64,000 nucleotides of DNA, taken from assembly GCF_900177735.1 (NCBI RefSeq), contig NZ_FXBB01000002.1, forward strand, positions 62,001-126,000, in the 5' to 3' direction. Each line of letters begins with the position of its first letter. Position 1 is the stretch's first letter. The DNA is from Dethiosulfovibrio salsuginis (lineage in GTDB: Bacteria > Synergistota > Synergistia > Synergistales > Dethiosulfovibrionaceae). This document shows positions 51,824 through 61,496 of the stretch, one piece after another. A program made the position numbers and the translations under genes. Under the pieces are notes generated by a model, which was not told the DNA's origin, searched no databases, and was given only the letters and a program-made list of their open reading frames with translations.

Positions 51824-54800
51824 TTAATTCACCTTCAACCGTCCTCCGCCGCTCAGGCTTCGGATTCCTGGGTTATACATAGCCTCCACCGATACAGGAG
51901 GCAGGGCGAACTCGCCTCTGGAGGTGACCCTACAACGGTATCCCAGGGAGACCTGGCCATCGACCATATCGGGGAAGAAAAGGACTCGATCGAACCGAAC
52001 CTCTCGCCTGGCCCCGATCGATTCCTCTCCGGGCTCAAGTGCGGGGTTCCAGACCTCAAAGCACCCCGGCAGGACGTCGACGACCACAAGGTTAGACATC
52101 GGACCGGTGGGGACTATATCTATCTTTACGGTTATCTCCTGGCCAAGCTCTAAGGGCTTGGAGAGATCCAGCTCGTTGCCCTCCCTATCTGTGAGGATAC
52201 GGCGTACTTTTATGCCCTGGTCTTCCTCAGGCTGGGGCTCCATAGGTACCCCGGAGATCGTTCTGCTCCATAGGACCTCACCGGGGCCCTCGTTTTTAAG
52301 GCTCCAGGGAAGGTGAATGTCGCTGGAAATAGCAAGCTCGTCCCCGGTGGAGAGGGGGATCGACCTCTCTCCACCGGAAAGGACGGCGGAGAAGGGCTTT
52401 ATGTCCACCTTAGAGAGATAGCTAGCCAGGCCGAGAACGGCGAACCCAGCCTCCTGGGTCGAAAGGGAACCGACGTTAATGGATCTTGCCATCTCGTTTG
52501 CCAGCAGTGCCTGGTCCGCCCCTCCAGGGGCCATGGCCTCCAAGGCCAATAACCTTATGGCCTGATCCCTGAGAGGGGACCGATAGGGATCTTTACCTAC
52601 CGTCACCGCTTTGCCGAAAAGTGCCATGGCCACGTCTTTTTTGCCCGCCAGGCCGTAGGCCCCCGCCAGGAAGGACCTGCCCGCCTCGTCCATCTCGCCG
52701 ACTTTCTCCGACAGCCACTCCATCCATCCGAGAGGGGCCTGGCCTGAAAGGGCCATAACGTAGGCTCCGTAGGCCTTCTGGGACAGGGAGAAGGTATCCT
52801 CCGATGGATCGGCGAGAAGGGCTCTCAGGAAAGAGCCGGACCGAATCGCCATACCGTCGGGAACCATAGCCCGATCTAGGAGGGCTAGAAGGTGAGCGGC
52901 GTAGACGCTTCCCCATCGATCGGTGGTACCGTTGGGCCATGACATAAAGCTTCCGTCGTAGAGCTGCAACCCCTGGAGCTTCACTATATTGTCCATCAAG
53001 AGATCGTCGAGCTCCTCCTGAGAGAGCCCCTCTATGGCCCTAACCATATCGGGCAGGAGGATTAACGGCCAGGTGGAGGAAACTGTCTGCTCCAGACAGC
53101 CGTAGGGATATCCCCTCAGGAAGGATACCACCGGGAACAGGTCCGCTTTACGGGATCCCGACAGGAACAGAGAGGAATCCATAGTGCCAGGGAACCACGA
53201 ACCCCTTTCGTCGAAGACCTTAGTGCCTGCCTCCATGATACCGGTCTCCGAAAGGGTGACCCTGGGCATAGGAGGCCTTATCACCGTCTCCCTCTCCAGG
53301 GAGAAATCGAGACCAGGCCCTGTTACCTTCACGTTCAGCTCGCCGTATCCCCCATCGAGGGCCTTAAAGGGCAGCTCAACGACTATGGTACCACCGGCAG
53401 GAAGGGAGAGGGATATAGGCGACTGTCCTCCGTATTCCCACTGGCCGGATGCCTCTAACTCCACCGAGAGAGAGACGTCTCGAGAGGACGTCGATATCAC
53501 CGAAAGGGGAACTTTAACCTGATCCCCAGGGGCGAGAACCGAGGGGACCGAGGGGTCCACGGTGATCTCCCTGGCCACCGACAGCTGAGACGACTCAGAC
53601 CCCAGCCTTGAACCTATGAAAACCGCCATAACCGTCGCTCCACCGGAGAACTCGGGGAGCTCGAAAGACCCTTTAGCCACACCGTCTTTGACCTCCAGAT
53701 CGGGCTGGATCATTGAGAGAACCTTAAAGCCTCTGGCCCTAAGGGGAGACAGGTTGAGGGCCATCATGGCAGCCCCAGCCCCTCCTGCGGGATGAAGCAG
53801 AGGGGTCTCCCGAGACTCTATGGGGATCAGCTCGTCGTAAAGATCGAAGGCCTTCGAGCCAAGCCTTCTGAGGGACGTAAATGTCCTCCAGGGATCTGGA
53901 AGCCGATGGTCGGTGAGACCGAGAATGCCTCTGTCCACCACCGCGAGCCACAGATGGCCGGAGAGAGGCTCACCTTTCTCGTCGGTCACCGAGACGACCA
54001 CATCGAGGGTAGACCCTGGCTCCACCGAATCGGGGAGGTCCAGAGAGATCCTGGCCTTAAGGCCGTCGTTGTCCATAGGGATAGGAATAGCCCCTATAGC
54101 CCTGTGAGGCCCCCAGTTGCCCTTTTCCGAGACCGGACGGACCACCTGAAGGGAGCACCAACCGTTAGGCCAGAGGCCCTCCTTTTTGTCGAAGGAAATC
54201 CGACCGGAGAGCTCCGCAGAGGATATAACCCTTGCCTCCACTAACCCATCAGCCTCCAGGGTAAACAGGGCCCGACCTGGGAAAGGAGCTCTATAGGCGA
54301 CCCCGCCATCCTCCAAGGAAAGCTCCACCCTGTCAGGTATGGAGGCGGCCTTGGACGACCCGTCCCATGGACGCCAGGAATCGAACCGGACGGAGCTACT
54401 GGAACCCTGACCGTCGGAGATAGCCAACAGGTATCGGCCCTCCTGGTCCGGGGTGACCGCCAGGTTTCCGGAGCCGTTCTTTACCGATACAGCCCCGGTG
54501 GCGACGGAGAGTTTTTCCTCCTCCCACCTCATCCTTGTCCTTCCGCCCTCTCTGACCATCACGTAGCGATCGATGACGGAAAAAAGCTCCCAATTTAAGT
54601 TAGCCGTCACCGGTCGATCCTCCGCTGTGACCACGGCGACCTTGAAGGGAGCGGCCTTACCTGGAAGAACGTCTCCCTCCGGAGTCCTTATGCCTATCTG
54701 ATTAGGTGACAGGGCGCAGGGGACGGTTATGAACCGAGATACCCATCTTCCACCGGGCTCCATCGCCTGGATCGATAGATGGAGGTCGAGCATAGAAGGG

Positions 54801-57004
54801 GCCTTCCAGTAGTTCGGGACCGTCCAGCTCATGGTTCCCTCTCCCCGATCGTCCAGGACTCCCGCTCCTATGTAATCATCGAAACCGCTGAAGGAGATCT
54901 CGCCGTCCCCAAAGGTGCAGTCGGGGAACAGGGAGGATTTAAACCGTCTCGTCGAGGCGGAGGCCTGCATCTCCCAGGAAAGCCCAGGAGAGGGCGCCCC
55001 GAAAAGGTAGGCCCCTTTAAAGGACAGGTCCACTTCGTCACCTCCGACGAGCAGGGCCTTGGAGGAGGTCAGGTCAAGCTCTATCCTGGGAGGGGTGAAG
55101 TCCTCAACCAGAAAGGAAGTCGACCCCAGAGGCCCATCGCCTCCAGGCACGGAGACCTCGAAACGATATCTTCCCGTAGGGGCCTCGGTAGGCACGTTAA
55201 AGGAGGCCATCGAGGTCCCAACAGAGGACAGGGTCTGGCTGCCTTTGACAAGCTCTCCCTCCATAGGGCTTATGACCTTCCACATAACGGGGAACTCCCC
55301 TGGAAGGGCCATTTTAGGGGCACGGACCACCGTCGTTATCTCGACGGTCTCCCCGGGGCGATATATCCCTCGGGGAAGAAGACACTCCGCCTCGTAGGAG
55401 GAAATCCACGGAGCACCGGAGACGTCCACTCCAGAGTCTACAAATTTATCCCCTCCTAACACCAGGAAGGAAAGGTCGTCCCCTGCCTCTAGGGTCACCA
55501 CCGCAGGGCGAAGCTGAGGATCCCATTCGTCCTTATCGGAGAAAACCCATAGGCCCTCTGCATCGGTACGGCCTGTCGCTATGACCTGGTTGCTCGATGA
55601 GTAGACGGTAACCGAGCCATCTATCAGGGGAGTAGCGTCGGATAAGCGGTTGGCCCAGACCAAAAGACCTCTATCCCATACTCTGGCGGATAGGCCTATG
55701 TCCGTAAGGGTAACCATCTGCCTGGCTATCTCCCATCCACCCTGTCCGTCCGATGCCTCCAGGAGGAAGACTCCTCTGTTCTCCTCTAGAAACGCCTCCA
55801 GGTCCAAAGCGCCTCTTACCGTTCGGTTCAGTCGATTATCCACGTTAAAAACATCGGTCCCAAGGGCTTTGGAAAGGGCCTTAGGGGGCTCGGTCCCCGA
55901 GTCTAAAGCCCCTACGACCAGGGCTACGTTGTTGGGGTAGAGCTTCCAACCGGAGACCTCTATTCTATCCAGATTCACCGTATCCACAGGAATCCTCGGG
56001 CTATCCATCGGAGTAAGGAACGTCCCGGACACCGGGAAACCCACCGATCTGTCCATGTCGGGCATAACAAAGGCTCTGACGTTATCGGAGCGAAGCCCGT
56101 CCTTTCCACCTAGGCCTTTTTTGACCTTCACGGTGTATCTGTCCCTAGGGGAGAACTCACCGACCAAGGCGAATCCGCCGTAGGTGGGCTCGACCCGGAA
56201 ACCGGCCTCAGGCAGGACGGTGACAAAGCCCTTTACGTCCCCTGGGTCCACAGGCCTCGATGTGTAGATATTTATCCTTCCCTGACCGTCGGACCGGCTC
56301 TCGGCGTATCCTCCGGTAATGGATAACTCGGAGGATAGAGCTATGGAGATCTCCCTGTCTTTTTCCAGTCCAAGAGGTCCTAAATCGGAGGCAAGCCCTT
56401 TCTCCACTTTCAGGAGGATTTTATCCCCTGGGACGTACTCGGTCTTGACGGACACATTTTTAGCTGGGACCTCTCCCTGAGGCATCAGCCTCACCGAACG
56501 TCCATCGCTGCTTGCGAAGACAAAGCCCAGGAGCCTTTGAGGGGGAACGGGCAGGGAGAACTCAAACTCCAATGTAAGCTCTTTGTAGGGCGTTAGCTCC
56601 ACCTGCCTGACGTTCTTCAGCTTTAGAGGAGCGGTTTTAAAGCTAAACGATTGAGGGCCAGCCAGAAGCCTTCCCGATAGGTCTCTAAGGGGCTTCATGT
56701 GGACTTGGTATTCCGTCGCCGGGGCGAGGGCCTTGTTCGGGACCAGCACCAGGGTATCAGGGGCATCCCAGGTGCAGCTTCCCTTTATCTCCGGTCTCAC
56801 TGCCATAGGAACCTGATCGAGGGGCAGGACCTTCCCTAAAAGCCCTTTCTCCGCCACAGGACCGGAGAAGACCACCTTTATCTCCGGTTTTCCCGAGACC
56901 TCTCCCTCTGGGACAAAAGACCTCACGGAGAAATCGTCTCCCCAGGCCGTTCCGCATAGTAACAGGGCGAGAAGAGCCCATTTTAGAGCAGAGACTATCT
57001 TCAT
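51824..57004 (-). CDS. Bacterial alpha-2-macroglobulin (MG-domain protease trap)
   Basis: A very large secreted protein (about 1,726 residues) of repeated macroglobulin domains. The thioester site is conserved: YPYGCLEQT (about residue 1,230), which forms the internal Cys-Gln thioester that covalently traps proteases. The N-terminus is a signal peptide (KIVSALKWALLALLLCG, then AWGDD); the Cys does not sit in a standard lipobox. I start at ATG 57004 because GGAGGTGG stands just upstream; the ORF extends 22 codons further without a site. It precedes pbpC. It may protect the cell from external proteases, including host or its own subtilase. Confidence 0.93.
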   Translation of the reverse strand: MKIVSALKWALLALLLCGTAWGDDFSVRSFVPEGEVSGKPEIKVVFSGPVAEKGLLGKVLPLDQVPMAVRPEIKGSCTWDAPDTLVLVPNKALAPATEYQVHMKPLRDLSGRLLAGPQSFSFKTAPLKLKNVRQVELTPYKELTLEFEFSLPVPPQRLLGFVFASSDGRSVRLMPQGEVPAKNVSVKTEYVPGDKILLKVEKGLASDLGPLGLEKDREISIALSSELSITGGYAESRSDGQGRINIYTSRPVDPGDVKGFVTVLPEAGFRVEPTYGGFALVGEFSPRDRYTVKVKKGLGGKDGLRSDNVRAFVMPDMDRSVGFPVSGTFLTPMDSPRIPVDTVNLDRIEVSGWKLYPNNVALVVGALDSGTEPPKALSKALGTDVFNVDNRLNRTVRGALDLEAFLEENRGVFLLEASDGQGGWEIARQMVTLTDIGLSARVWDRGLLVWANRLSDATPLIDGSVTVYSSSNQVIATGRTDAEGLWVFSDKDEWDPQLRPAVVTLEAGDDLSFLVLGGDKFVDSGVDVSGAPWISSYEAECLLPRGIYRPGETVEITTVVRAPKMALPGEFPVMWKVISPMEGELVKGSQTLSSVGTSMASFNVPTEAPTGRYRFEVSVPGGDGPLGSTSFLVEDFTPPRIELDLTSSKALLVGGDEVDLSFKGAYLFGAPSPGLSWEMQASASTRRFKSSLFPDCTFGDGEISFSGFDDYIGAGVLDDRGEGTMSWTVPNYWKAPSMLDLHLSIQAMEPGGRWVSRFITVPCALSPNQIGIRTPEGDVLPGKAAPFKVAVVTAEDRPVTANLNWELFSVIDRYVMVREGGRTRMRWEEEKLSVATGAVSVKNGSGNLAVTPDQEGRYLLAISDGQGSSSSVRFDSWRPWDGSSKAASIPDRVELSLEDGGVAYRAPFPGRALFTLEADGLVEARVISSAELSGRISFDKKEGLWPNGWCSLQVVRPVSEKGNWGPHRAIGAIPIPMDNDGLKARISLDLPDSVEPGSTLDVVVSVTDEKGEPLSGHLWLAVVDRGILGLTDHRLPDPWRTFTSLRRLGSKAFDLYDELIPIESRETPLLHPAGGAGAAMMALNLSPLRARGFKVLSMIQPDLEVKDGVAKGSFELPEFSGGATVMAVFIGSRLGSESSQLSVAREITVDPSVPSVLAPGDQVKVPLSVISTSSRDVSLSVELEASGQWEYGGQSPISLSLPAGGTIVVELPFKALDGGYGELNVKVTGPGLDFSLERETVIRPPMPRVTLSETGIMEAGTKVFDERGSWFPGTMDSSLFLSGSRKADLFPVVSFLRGYPYGCLEQTVSSTWPLILLPDMVRAIEGLSQEELDDLLMDNIVKLQGLQLYDGSFMSWPNGTTDRWGSVYAAHLLALLDRAMVPDGMAIRSGSFLRALLADPSEDTFSLSQKAYGAYVMALSGQAPLGWMEWLSEKVGEMDEAGRSFLAGAYGLAGKKDVAMALFGKAVTVGKDPYRSPLRDQAIRLLALEAMAPGGADQALLANEMARSINVGSLSTQEAGFAVLGLASYLSKVDIKPFSAVLSGGERSIPLSTGDELAISSDIHLPWSLKNEGPGEVLWSRTISGVPMEPQPEEDQGIKVRRILTDREGNELDLSKPLELGQEITVKIDIVPTGPMSNLVVVDVLPGCFEVWNPALEPGEESIGARREVRFDRVLFFPDMVDGQVSLGYRCRVTSRGEFALPPVSVEAMYNPGIRSLSGGGRLKVN

Positions 57005-57040
57005 AAAAAACCACCTCCATCTTAATAATAAACCAAAAGC

Positions 57041-57070
57041 TTGTACGATAGGAACATTCTGATGTATCAT
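57041..57070 (+). promoter_or_regulatory. Candidate promoter for the phosphatase-MATE pair
   Basis: TTGTAC (57041-57046) and TATCAT (57065-57070) are 18 bases apart, about 40 bases before the GTG start. It lies in the 107-base divergent gap with the macroglobulin gene. Confidence 0.4.
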
Positions 57071-57111
57071 AGGAGTTGTCTCACATCTTTTGATGCAGGA
57101 GGAGAAAACCC

Positions 57112-57696
57112 GTGAAAAATGACATTCGACTCAGCGATCTCTTTACAGCCTTTGTTACTTTTCTGTATATCAGGGCGATAAACTTCCACACCGTATCCAA
57201 AGGAGTGCTCTATCGATCCGCCCAGCTTAGCCTCGATCGACTGGCGAGGTACGTCGAGGATCACAGCATAAAGAGCATCGTAAACCTGAGAGGGGCCCAG
57301 GAGGGCCGCAGATGGTATCGGCGGGAGAAGGAGTTTTCCCTTTCCCCGGGGATAGTCCACCTAGATTTTGACCTATCGGCGATAAAGACCATTCCGGTTC
57401 AGGAACTTGACCGTATATTGGAGTCCATGAGACGAGCCCCTAAGCCCATACTGATACACTGTTACGCAGGGGCGGACAGAACGGGACTTATCGCCGCACT
57501 CTGGAGACTTGCGGAGGAACAGGACCACCCAGCCCACGCCCTGCAAAAGCAGCTTTGCTGGATGAGAGGCCATTTTTCCACCCTTCACGTCGGCACAAGT
57601 GCGATGGTGAAATCGTTCTGGAACTACGCCAGTCACCTAAAGGTTCAAAACTCTAAAGACATAGAGGCGGTGACCCCTACCGGTGCAACGGCATAA
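57112..57696 (+). CDS. Tyrosine/dual-specificity-type phosphatase
   Basis: A 194-residue Cys-based phosphatase: signature HCYAGADRTGLIAAL (active Cys near residue 121, Arg 127), with the upstream strand/helix IVNLRGAQEGRRWY and a general-acid-type FDLSAI. This CX5R loop with ADRT is typical of bacterial protein tyrosine or atypical dual-specificity phosphatases (also phosphoinositide-type). The start GTG 57112 has AGGAGG 8 bases upstream. The end overlaps the next gene's start by 14 bases, so the exporter and phosphatase are co-translated. Substrate unknown. Confidence 0.85.
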   Translation: MKNDIRLSDLFTAFVTFLYIRAINFHTVSKGVLYRSAQLSLDRLARYVEDHSIKSIVNLRGAQEGRRWYRREKEFSLSPGIVHLDFDLSAIKTIPVQELDRILESMRRAPKPILIHCYAGADRTGLIAALWRLAEEQDHPAHALQKQLCWMRGHFSTLHVGTSAMVKSFWNYASHLKVQNSKDIEAVTPTGATA

Positions 57697-59038
57697 CAAA
57701 GACCTTCTCGCCAACTGTCCCGTCGGAAAACTTCTGATAAAACTCTCCCTGCCCTCAATTATAGGCCTAGTTTTACAGATGACCTATAGCCTCACGGATA
57801 CTTTTTTCGTGGCCCTGTGGATCGGCGACGGTGCCGTAGCTGCTTTAGCGGTATCCTTTCCGATCCAGCTTGTGATGGTGGCCTTCGCTCAGGGTTTTGG
57901 CATAGGGGGAGCTACCCTGGTCGGAAAATATCTAGGCTCTAAAGAGGGTGAAAAAGCCAACGAGGTCCTTAAAAACACCTTCATCCTCACAGGAACCACG
58001 TCGATAGCCCTGTCTACAGGAGCTATTTTAGGGCTTACTAACCTCCTTTACGCCCTCGGAGCGAGCCATGCGACCCAACCACTTGCACAAGCCTACGCCT
58101 CTATAACCCTGCTGGGGACCCCTTTTTTAAGCTTCTCCATAGCCGCTAACTCCATGGCCAGGGCTGAGGGGAACGCTAGCATCGCCATGAAGACCTTGAT
58201 TATCTCCTCTTTGGCAAACGTCGTGCTCGATCCCCTTTTTATAAAGTTCATGGACATGGGAATAGCTGGAGCCGCCTGGGCGACTATAATAGCTCAGGCT
58301 GGGTCGGCCCTTTGGATGGCCGGTTATCTGCGGAGCAAGAGCGTCCTTAAGCTGAGGGCTCCTTACCTTAAGGTGGATAAAGGAACGGTCAAAAACATCC
58401 TGTCCATAGGATCTTCGGCCTTCGTCAGGCAGGGAGCGGGAAGCGTGACCGCCGCCTTCATGAACAGGCTTCTGGCGGATTTAGGGGGAGACCCTGCGGT
58501 CGCCGCTATGGGCATACTGGGTCGTATAACCACTTTCGCCTATATGCCTCTTTTCGGCCTGGTACAGGGGATGATGCCCATAGTCAGCCACAACTTAGGG
58601 GCAAAGGAGGACTGTCGGGTATTAAGGGCGATAAACCTGTCGATCCTCTGGGGGACCGGACTATGTATCGCAGGATCGATACCGCTGATACTCTGGCCAG
58701 AGTCGGTGCTGCTCTTTTTCTCCTCCGGCGATACCCTGAGTATAGCGGTAGCGGCGTCCCCTTATATAGCCCTATCGATGCCTCTATCGGGCTTTCAGGT
58801 AGTGCTCTCCGGCATGTATCAGGCTATGGATCGGGGCAAGGCTGCCTTCCTGTTGGATCTCAACAGGAGGGTCCTGGTCATAGTCCCTCTGGCCTGGATT
58901 ATGTCCCTACGCTACGGGATAATGGGGATTTTTTGGTCCTTCCCTCTGACGGAGGTTATATCGGGGACGATCTCCCTGGGGATATTTAGGTCTATCAGGC
59001 TGAAAATGATCAAGGCCTGTCTTCGAGACAGGCCTTGA
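57683..59038 (+). CDS. MATE-family antiporter (second copy)
   Basis: A 451-residue MATE exporter with 12 membrane helices; conserved start CPVGKLLIKLSLPSIIGLVLQM (in words: CPVGKLLIKLSLP) with the extended N-terminus that the other MATE gene lacks at a canonical start. The GTG at 57683 lies inside the phosphatase gene, without a clear ribosome site, so coupling is likely. The two MATE proteins share overall design but differ clearly in sequence. Its stop lies inside the terminator. Substrate unknown. Confidence 0.9.
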   Translation: MQRHNKDLLANCPVGKLLIKLSLPSIIGLVLQMTYSLTDTFFVALWIGDGAVAALAVSFPIQLVMVAFAQGFGIGGATLVGKYLGSKEGEKANEVLKNTFILTGTTSIALSTGAILGLTNLLYALGASHATQPLAQAYASITLLGTPFLSFSIAANSMARAEGNASIAMKTLIISSLANVVLDPLFIKFMDMGIAGAAWATIIAQAGSALWMAGYLRSKSVLKLRAPYLKVDKGTVKNILSIGSSAFVRQGAGSVTAAFMNRLLADLGGDPAVAAMGILGRITTFAYMPLFGLVQGMMPIVSHNLGAKEDCRVLRAINLSILWGTGLCIAGSIPLILWPESVLLFFSSGDTLSIAVAASPYIALSMPLSGFQVVLSGMYQAMDRGKAAFLLDLNRRVLVIVPLAWIMSLRYGIMGIFWSFPLTEVISGTISLGIFRSIRLKMIKACLRDRP

Positions 59039-59039
59039 T
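59009..59039. terminator. Terminator between convergent MATE and tail-anchored genes
   Basis: A 14-bp stem closed by a TCG loop (UUCG-like turn) with the MATE stop codon inside the right arm. No long T run follows on the plus strand. Confidence 0.75.
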
Positions 59040-59040
59040 A

Positions 59041-59979
59041 TCATCCTCTGAGGACGAACAGTAAAAGTATAGCCAGCAGAAAGAAGGAAACCCCTATGAT
59101 GGCCAACTGGGAGGGAGAGAGGGACAAAAATCTCTTTTCCTCCCCTGCTCCTGCGGTTAAGGCCTTTATCCTCATCGACTTCTGTGTCATAGCGACCGCC
59201 ATAACTCCGTCGGAAAGGTCGAACTCGAGGACGAGCCTATCGGTGTCGCTCTCGCTGATCGTGGTGAGGATGAGGTCTATCTTGCCGTCAAAAGGCCTGC
59301 CTTCCTGCTCCGATTGGGTCTTCATGGTCCCATAAAGGGGGCTATCCTCGGGAATCGTCAAGGTCACCAGATCGCCTGGAGAAATATCGGATGCAGGAAC
59401 ACCTCTGACAGGGTCGAGGACGGTAGAGCAGGAGAAAACCAGCTTTGGCAGTATCTTCTTCTGCCTCATACCCTCCGCCAAAGGCAATTCAGCGGTCTCC
59501 GAATCATCCGATTCGGTGGCCTCCGTCTTAGGCTTAGGGAACTTCTCCAGCAGCTCATTGGCCTCCAAAGAGGTCAATCCCTCTATCTTTAAAAAGGCGA
59601 CACACTGACCGTCGAATATCTGGGCCCCTCTGTTGGAGAAAACCTTCTCCAGATACCTGAGCTTCGTCAGGTTATCCTCTTTGAGGTCGAAGACACCGAC
59701 CTCCTGAAGCACCTGGGCCAAGTCGGAGCCCATAGTAGCTATCTCCGGATTCATCGGCTGGCCAAGTGCCCCGTCGATAAAAGCGGTGAAATCCTTCCAT
59801 GATGACTTTATACCGTGAGAAGGCTGGGCCTCCCCATCCATCATACGGCAGTGAAACAGCTTGACGTCCCTGTTATCGTAGAGGACGTAGGCGAAGAACT
59901 TGCCTCCCTCTCCACCGTGCCCAAAATCGACTCTAGCCTTTAAAACCCTGTAAACCCCGTAACCTGTAGCCCCAGCCAC
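59041..59979 (-). CDS. Tail-anchored protein of unknown function, paralogue A
   Basis: About 312 residues with a single C-terminal helix (LAIIGVSFFLLAILLLFVL, then RG), so the protein is anchored by its tail with the rest in the cytoplasm. Conserved with the next gene: GVYRVLKARVDF at the start, HGIKSSWKDFTAFID, DLKEDNLTKLRYLE, a GGxxFNE/QxFDGQCVAFLKIE stretch and ASDISPGD. I start at GTG 59979 because GGAGGT lies 6 bases upstream and it aligns with the paralogue; the GTG 9 codons earlier is rejected. No known domain. It follows paralogue B by 45 bases. Confidence 0.7.
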   Translation of the reverse strand: MAGATGYGVYRVLKARVDFGHGGEGGKFFAYVLYDNRDVKLFHCRMMDGEAQPSHGIKSSWKDFTAFIDGALGQPMNPEIATMGSDLAQVLQEVGVFDLKEDNLTKLRYLEKVFSNRGAQIFDGQCVAFLKIEGLTSLEANELLEKFPKPKTEATESDDSETAELPLAEGMRQKKILPKLVFSCSTVLDPVRGVPASDISPGDLVTLTIPEDSPLYGTMKTQSEQEGRPFDGKIDLILTTISESDTDRLVLEFDLSDGVMAVAMTQKSMRIKALTAGAGEEKRFLSLSPSQLAIIGVSFFLLAILLLFVLRG

Positions 59980-60024
59980 GACGACACCTCCAGTCTTTTT
60001 ACCCACCGATTGTAGCAGTAAAGG

Positions 60025-61068
60025 CTACCTCACGAAAAGTAGCAAGATAAAAATAAGAGCGACCAACGCCACCGCTGTCACGGCAAAACCCTGCTGCATG
60101 GCAGGAGAGATCTCCCAGGAGACAGAGGCACCTCTTGGACGACTGCCTTTAACCGCCCTGACCCTGAGATTGCTCTGGACCACCGCGACCGCCGCTAACT
60201 CCTCGGACAACACGAACTCCAGGATAATCCTCTCGCTGCCCCCTGGCCTCACCGAAGACAAGACTACGTCCATGTCTCCGGAGAAAGCCCCTCCCCTTTG
60301 ATATTTCACTATAGAGTACAGCAAACTCTCCGGCGGTACCGCCAAGGAGACCGTGTCTCCAGGGGAAAGCTCTACTGCAGGAATCCCGCCGATAGGAGCT
60401 ACAACCGCAAAGCAGGGGAACACCGCCTTAGGAGCACTTTTAGATTTCTTTTTTTCGCTATCCCCTAGCTTTCTGTTGGACCAGAAGTCCTCTCTGGCGG
60501 ATTCCTCTGGGAAACGGTTCATCAGTTCCTCCGCCTCCATGGTGGAGAGAGACTCCACCTTTATAAAGGCCACACAGCCCTCCTCGTTGAAGCCACCGCC
60601 GATCCTGGCAAAAGCCTCCTCAAGATACCTTATTTTCGTCAGATTTTCCTCTTTGACGTCGTATATGCCCGAATCCTCGAGGTTTTTTTTGAGCTCCATA
60701 AGCATAAGGACCTCCGAGGATAGGGAGACCTCTTCAGGTTCCTCCCTATCTGCCAGAGCAAGCTCCCCTGAACCATCTATCGCCAGGAGGTCTACGTCCT
60801 CCGCCTCACTCTCCGCCGCTTTCCGAGAAGGGGGAACCGGAAAGGGTATTCTAGCGTTATCGATGAAGGCACAAAAATCCCTCCAGGGGGTCTTTATGCC
60901 GTGAGGCAGATCGTTTTCGTCTTTTGCTACCCCTCGACCGTGAAAAAGCCTGATAGAACCGGCGTCCAGAAGGGAGTACCAAAACACCTTGGTAAGGTCT
61001 CCACCTTGAACGAAATCCATCCTGGCTTTTATCAGTCTATAAACTCCAAGCCCTCTAGCAACCGCCAC
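60025..61068 (-). CDS. Tail-anchored protein of unknown function, paralogue B
   Basis: About 347 residues, same layout as paralogue A but with an acidic, Ser-rich insert after residue 100. Shared motifs: GVYRLIKARMDF, HGIKTPWRDFCAFID, DVKEENLTKIRYLE, EGCVAFIKVE, AVELSPGD; C-terminal helix FAVTAVALVALIFILLLFV. GTG 61068 is chosen because AAGGGGG lies 8 bases upstream and it lines up with paralogue A. First of the two genes on the minus strand. The clear tandem duplication with divergence in the linker suggests a complex of the two at a membrane. No function recognised. Confidence 0.7.
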   Translation of the reverse strand: MAVARGLGVYRLIKARMDFVQGGDLTKVFWYSLLDAGSIRLFHGRGVAKDENDLPHGIKTPWRDFCAFIDNARIPFPVPPSRKAAESEAEDVDLLAIDGSGELALADREEPEEVSLSSEVLMLMELKKNLEDSGIYDVKEENLTKIRYLEEAFARIGGGFNEEGCVAFIKVESLSTMEAEELMNRFPEESAREDFWSNRKLGDSEKKKSKSAPKAVFPCFAVVAPIGGIPAVELSPGDTVSLAVPPESLLYSIVKYQRGGAFSGDMDVVLSSVRPGGSERIILEFVLSEELAAVAVVQSNLRVRAVKGSRPRGASVSWEISPAMQQGFAVTAVALVALIFILLLFVR

Positions 61069-61129
61069 GGACAGCACCCCCTTAAAGATATTCTAGCCTA
61101 TTTCCCTCGTAATGTGTAAAGGAGAACGC

Positions 61130-61160
61130 AAAAAAGCCTCTCCCTATTAAGGAGAGGCTC
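61130..61160 (-). terminator. Terminator of the tRNA operon
   Basis: On the minus strand a 9-10 bp stem (GAGCCTCTCC with its complement) is followed by six T's, downstream of tRNA-Met. Confidence 0.85.
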
Positions 61161-61169
61161 TAGATCGCT

Positions 61170-61245
<76 letters not shown>

Positions 61246-61264
61246 ACGCTCAAAAAAGCTCATA

Positions 61265-61339
61265 TGGAGCGGAAGACGGGATTTGAACCCGCGACCCCAA
61301 CCTTGGCAAGGTTGTGCTCTACCCCTGAGCTACTTCCGC
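61265..61339 (-). tRNA. tRNA-Gly (GCC)
   Basis: Seventy-five bases with CCA encoded; anticodon loop TTGCCAA, acceptor GCGGAAG paired with CTTCCGC, discriminator T. TTCAAAT in the T loop. Confidence 0.95.
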
Positions 61340-61352
61340 CTATGCAGTTATA

Positions 61353-61429
61353 TGGCGGGGCCGACGAGACTTGAACTCGCGACCTCCGGCGTGACAGGCC
61401 GGCACTCTAACCAACTGAGCTACGACCCC
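61353..61429 (-). tRNA. tRNA-Asp (GTC)
   Basis: Seventy-seven bases with CCA encoded; anticodon loop CTGTCAC, acceptor GGGGTCG paired with CGGCCCC (one G-U), discriminator G. First tRNA of the operon. Confidence 0.95.
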
Positions 61430-61449
61430 GCTCTATCGCTGCGAGGGTT

Positions 61450-61478
61450 ATTCTACCAAAGGAAATGACCGTTGTAAA
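61450..61478 (-). promoter_or_regulatory. Promoter of the tRNA-Asp-Gly-Met operon
   Basis: Minus-strand TTTACA (61473-61478) and TAGAAT (61450-61455) are 17 bases apart, 20 bases before the tRNA-Asp 5' end. The region between this and ppdK contains a small CCCCC-GGGGG hairpin that may end ppdK transcription. Confidence 0.75.
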
Positions 61479-61496
61479 CCCCCTGTGGGGGTAAAA

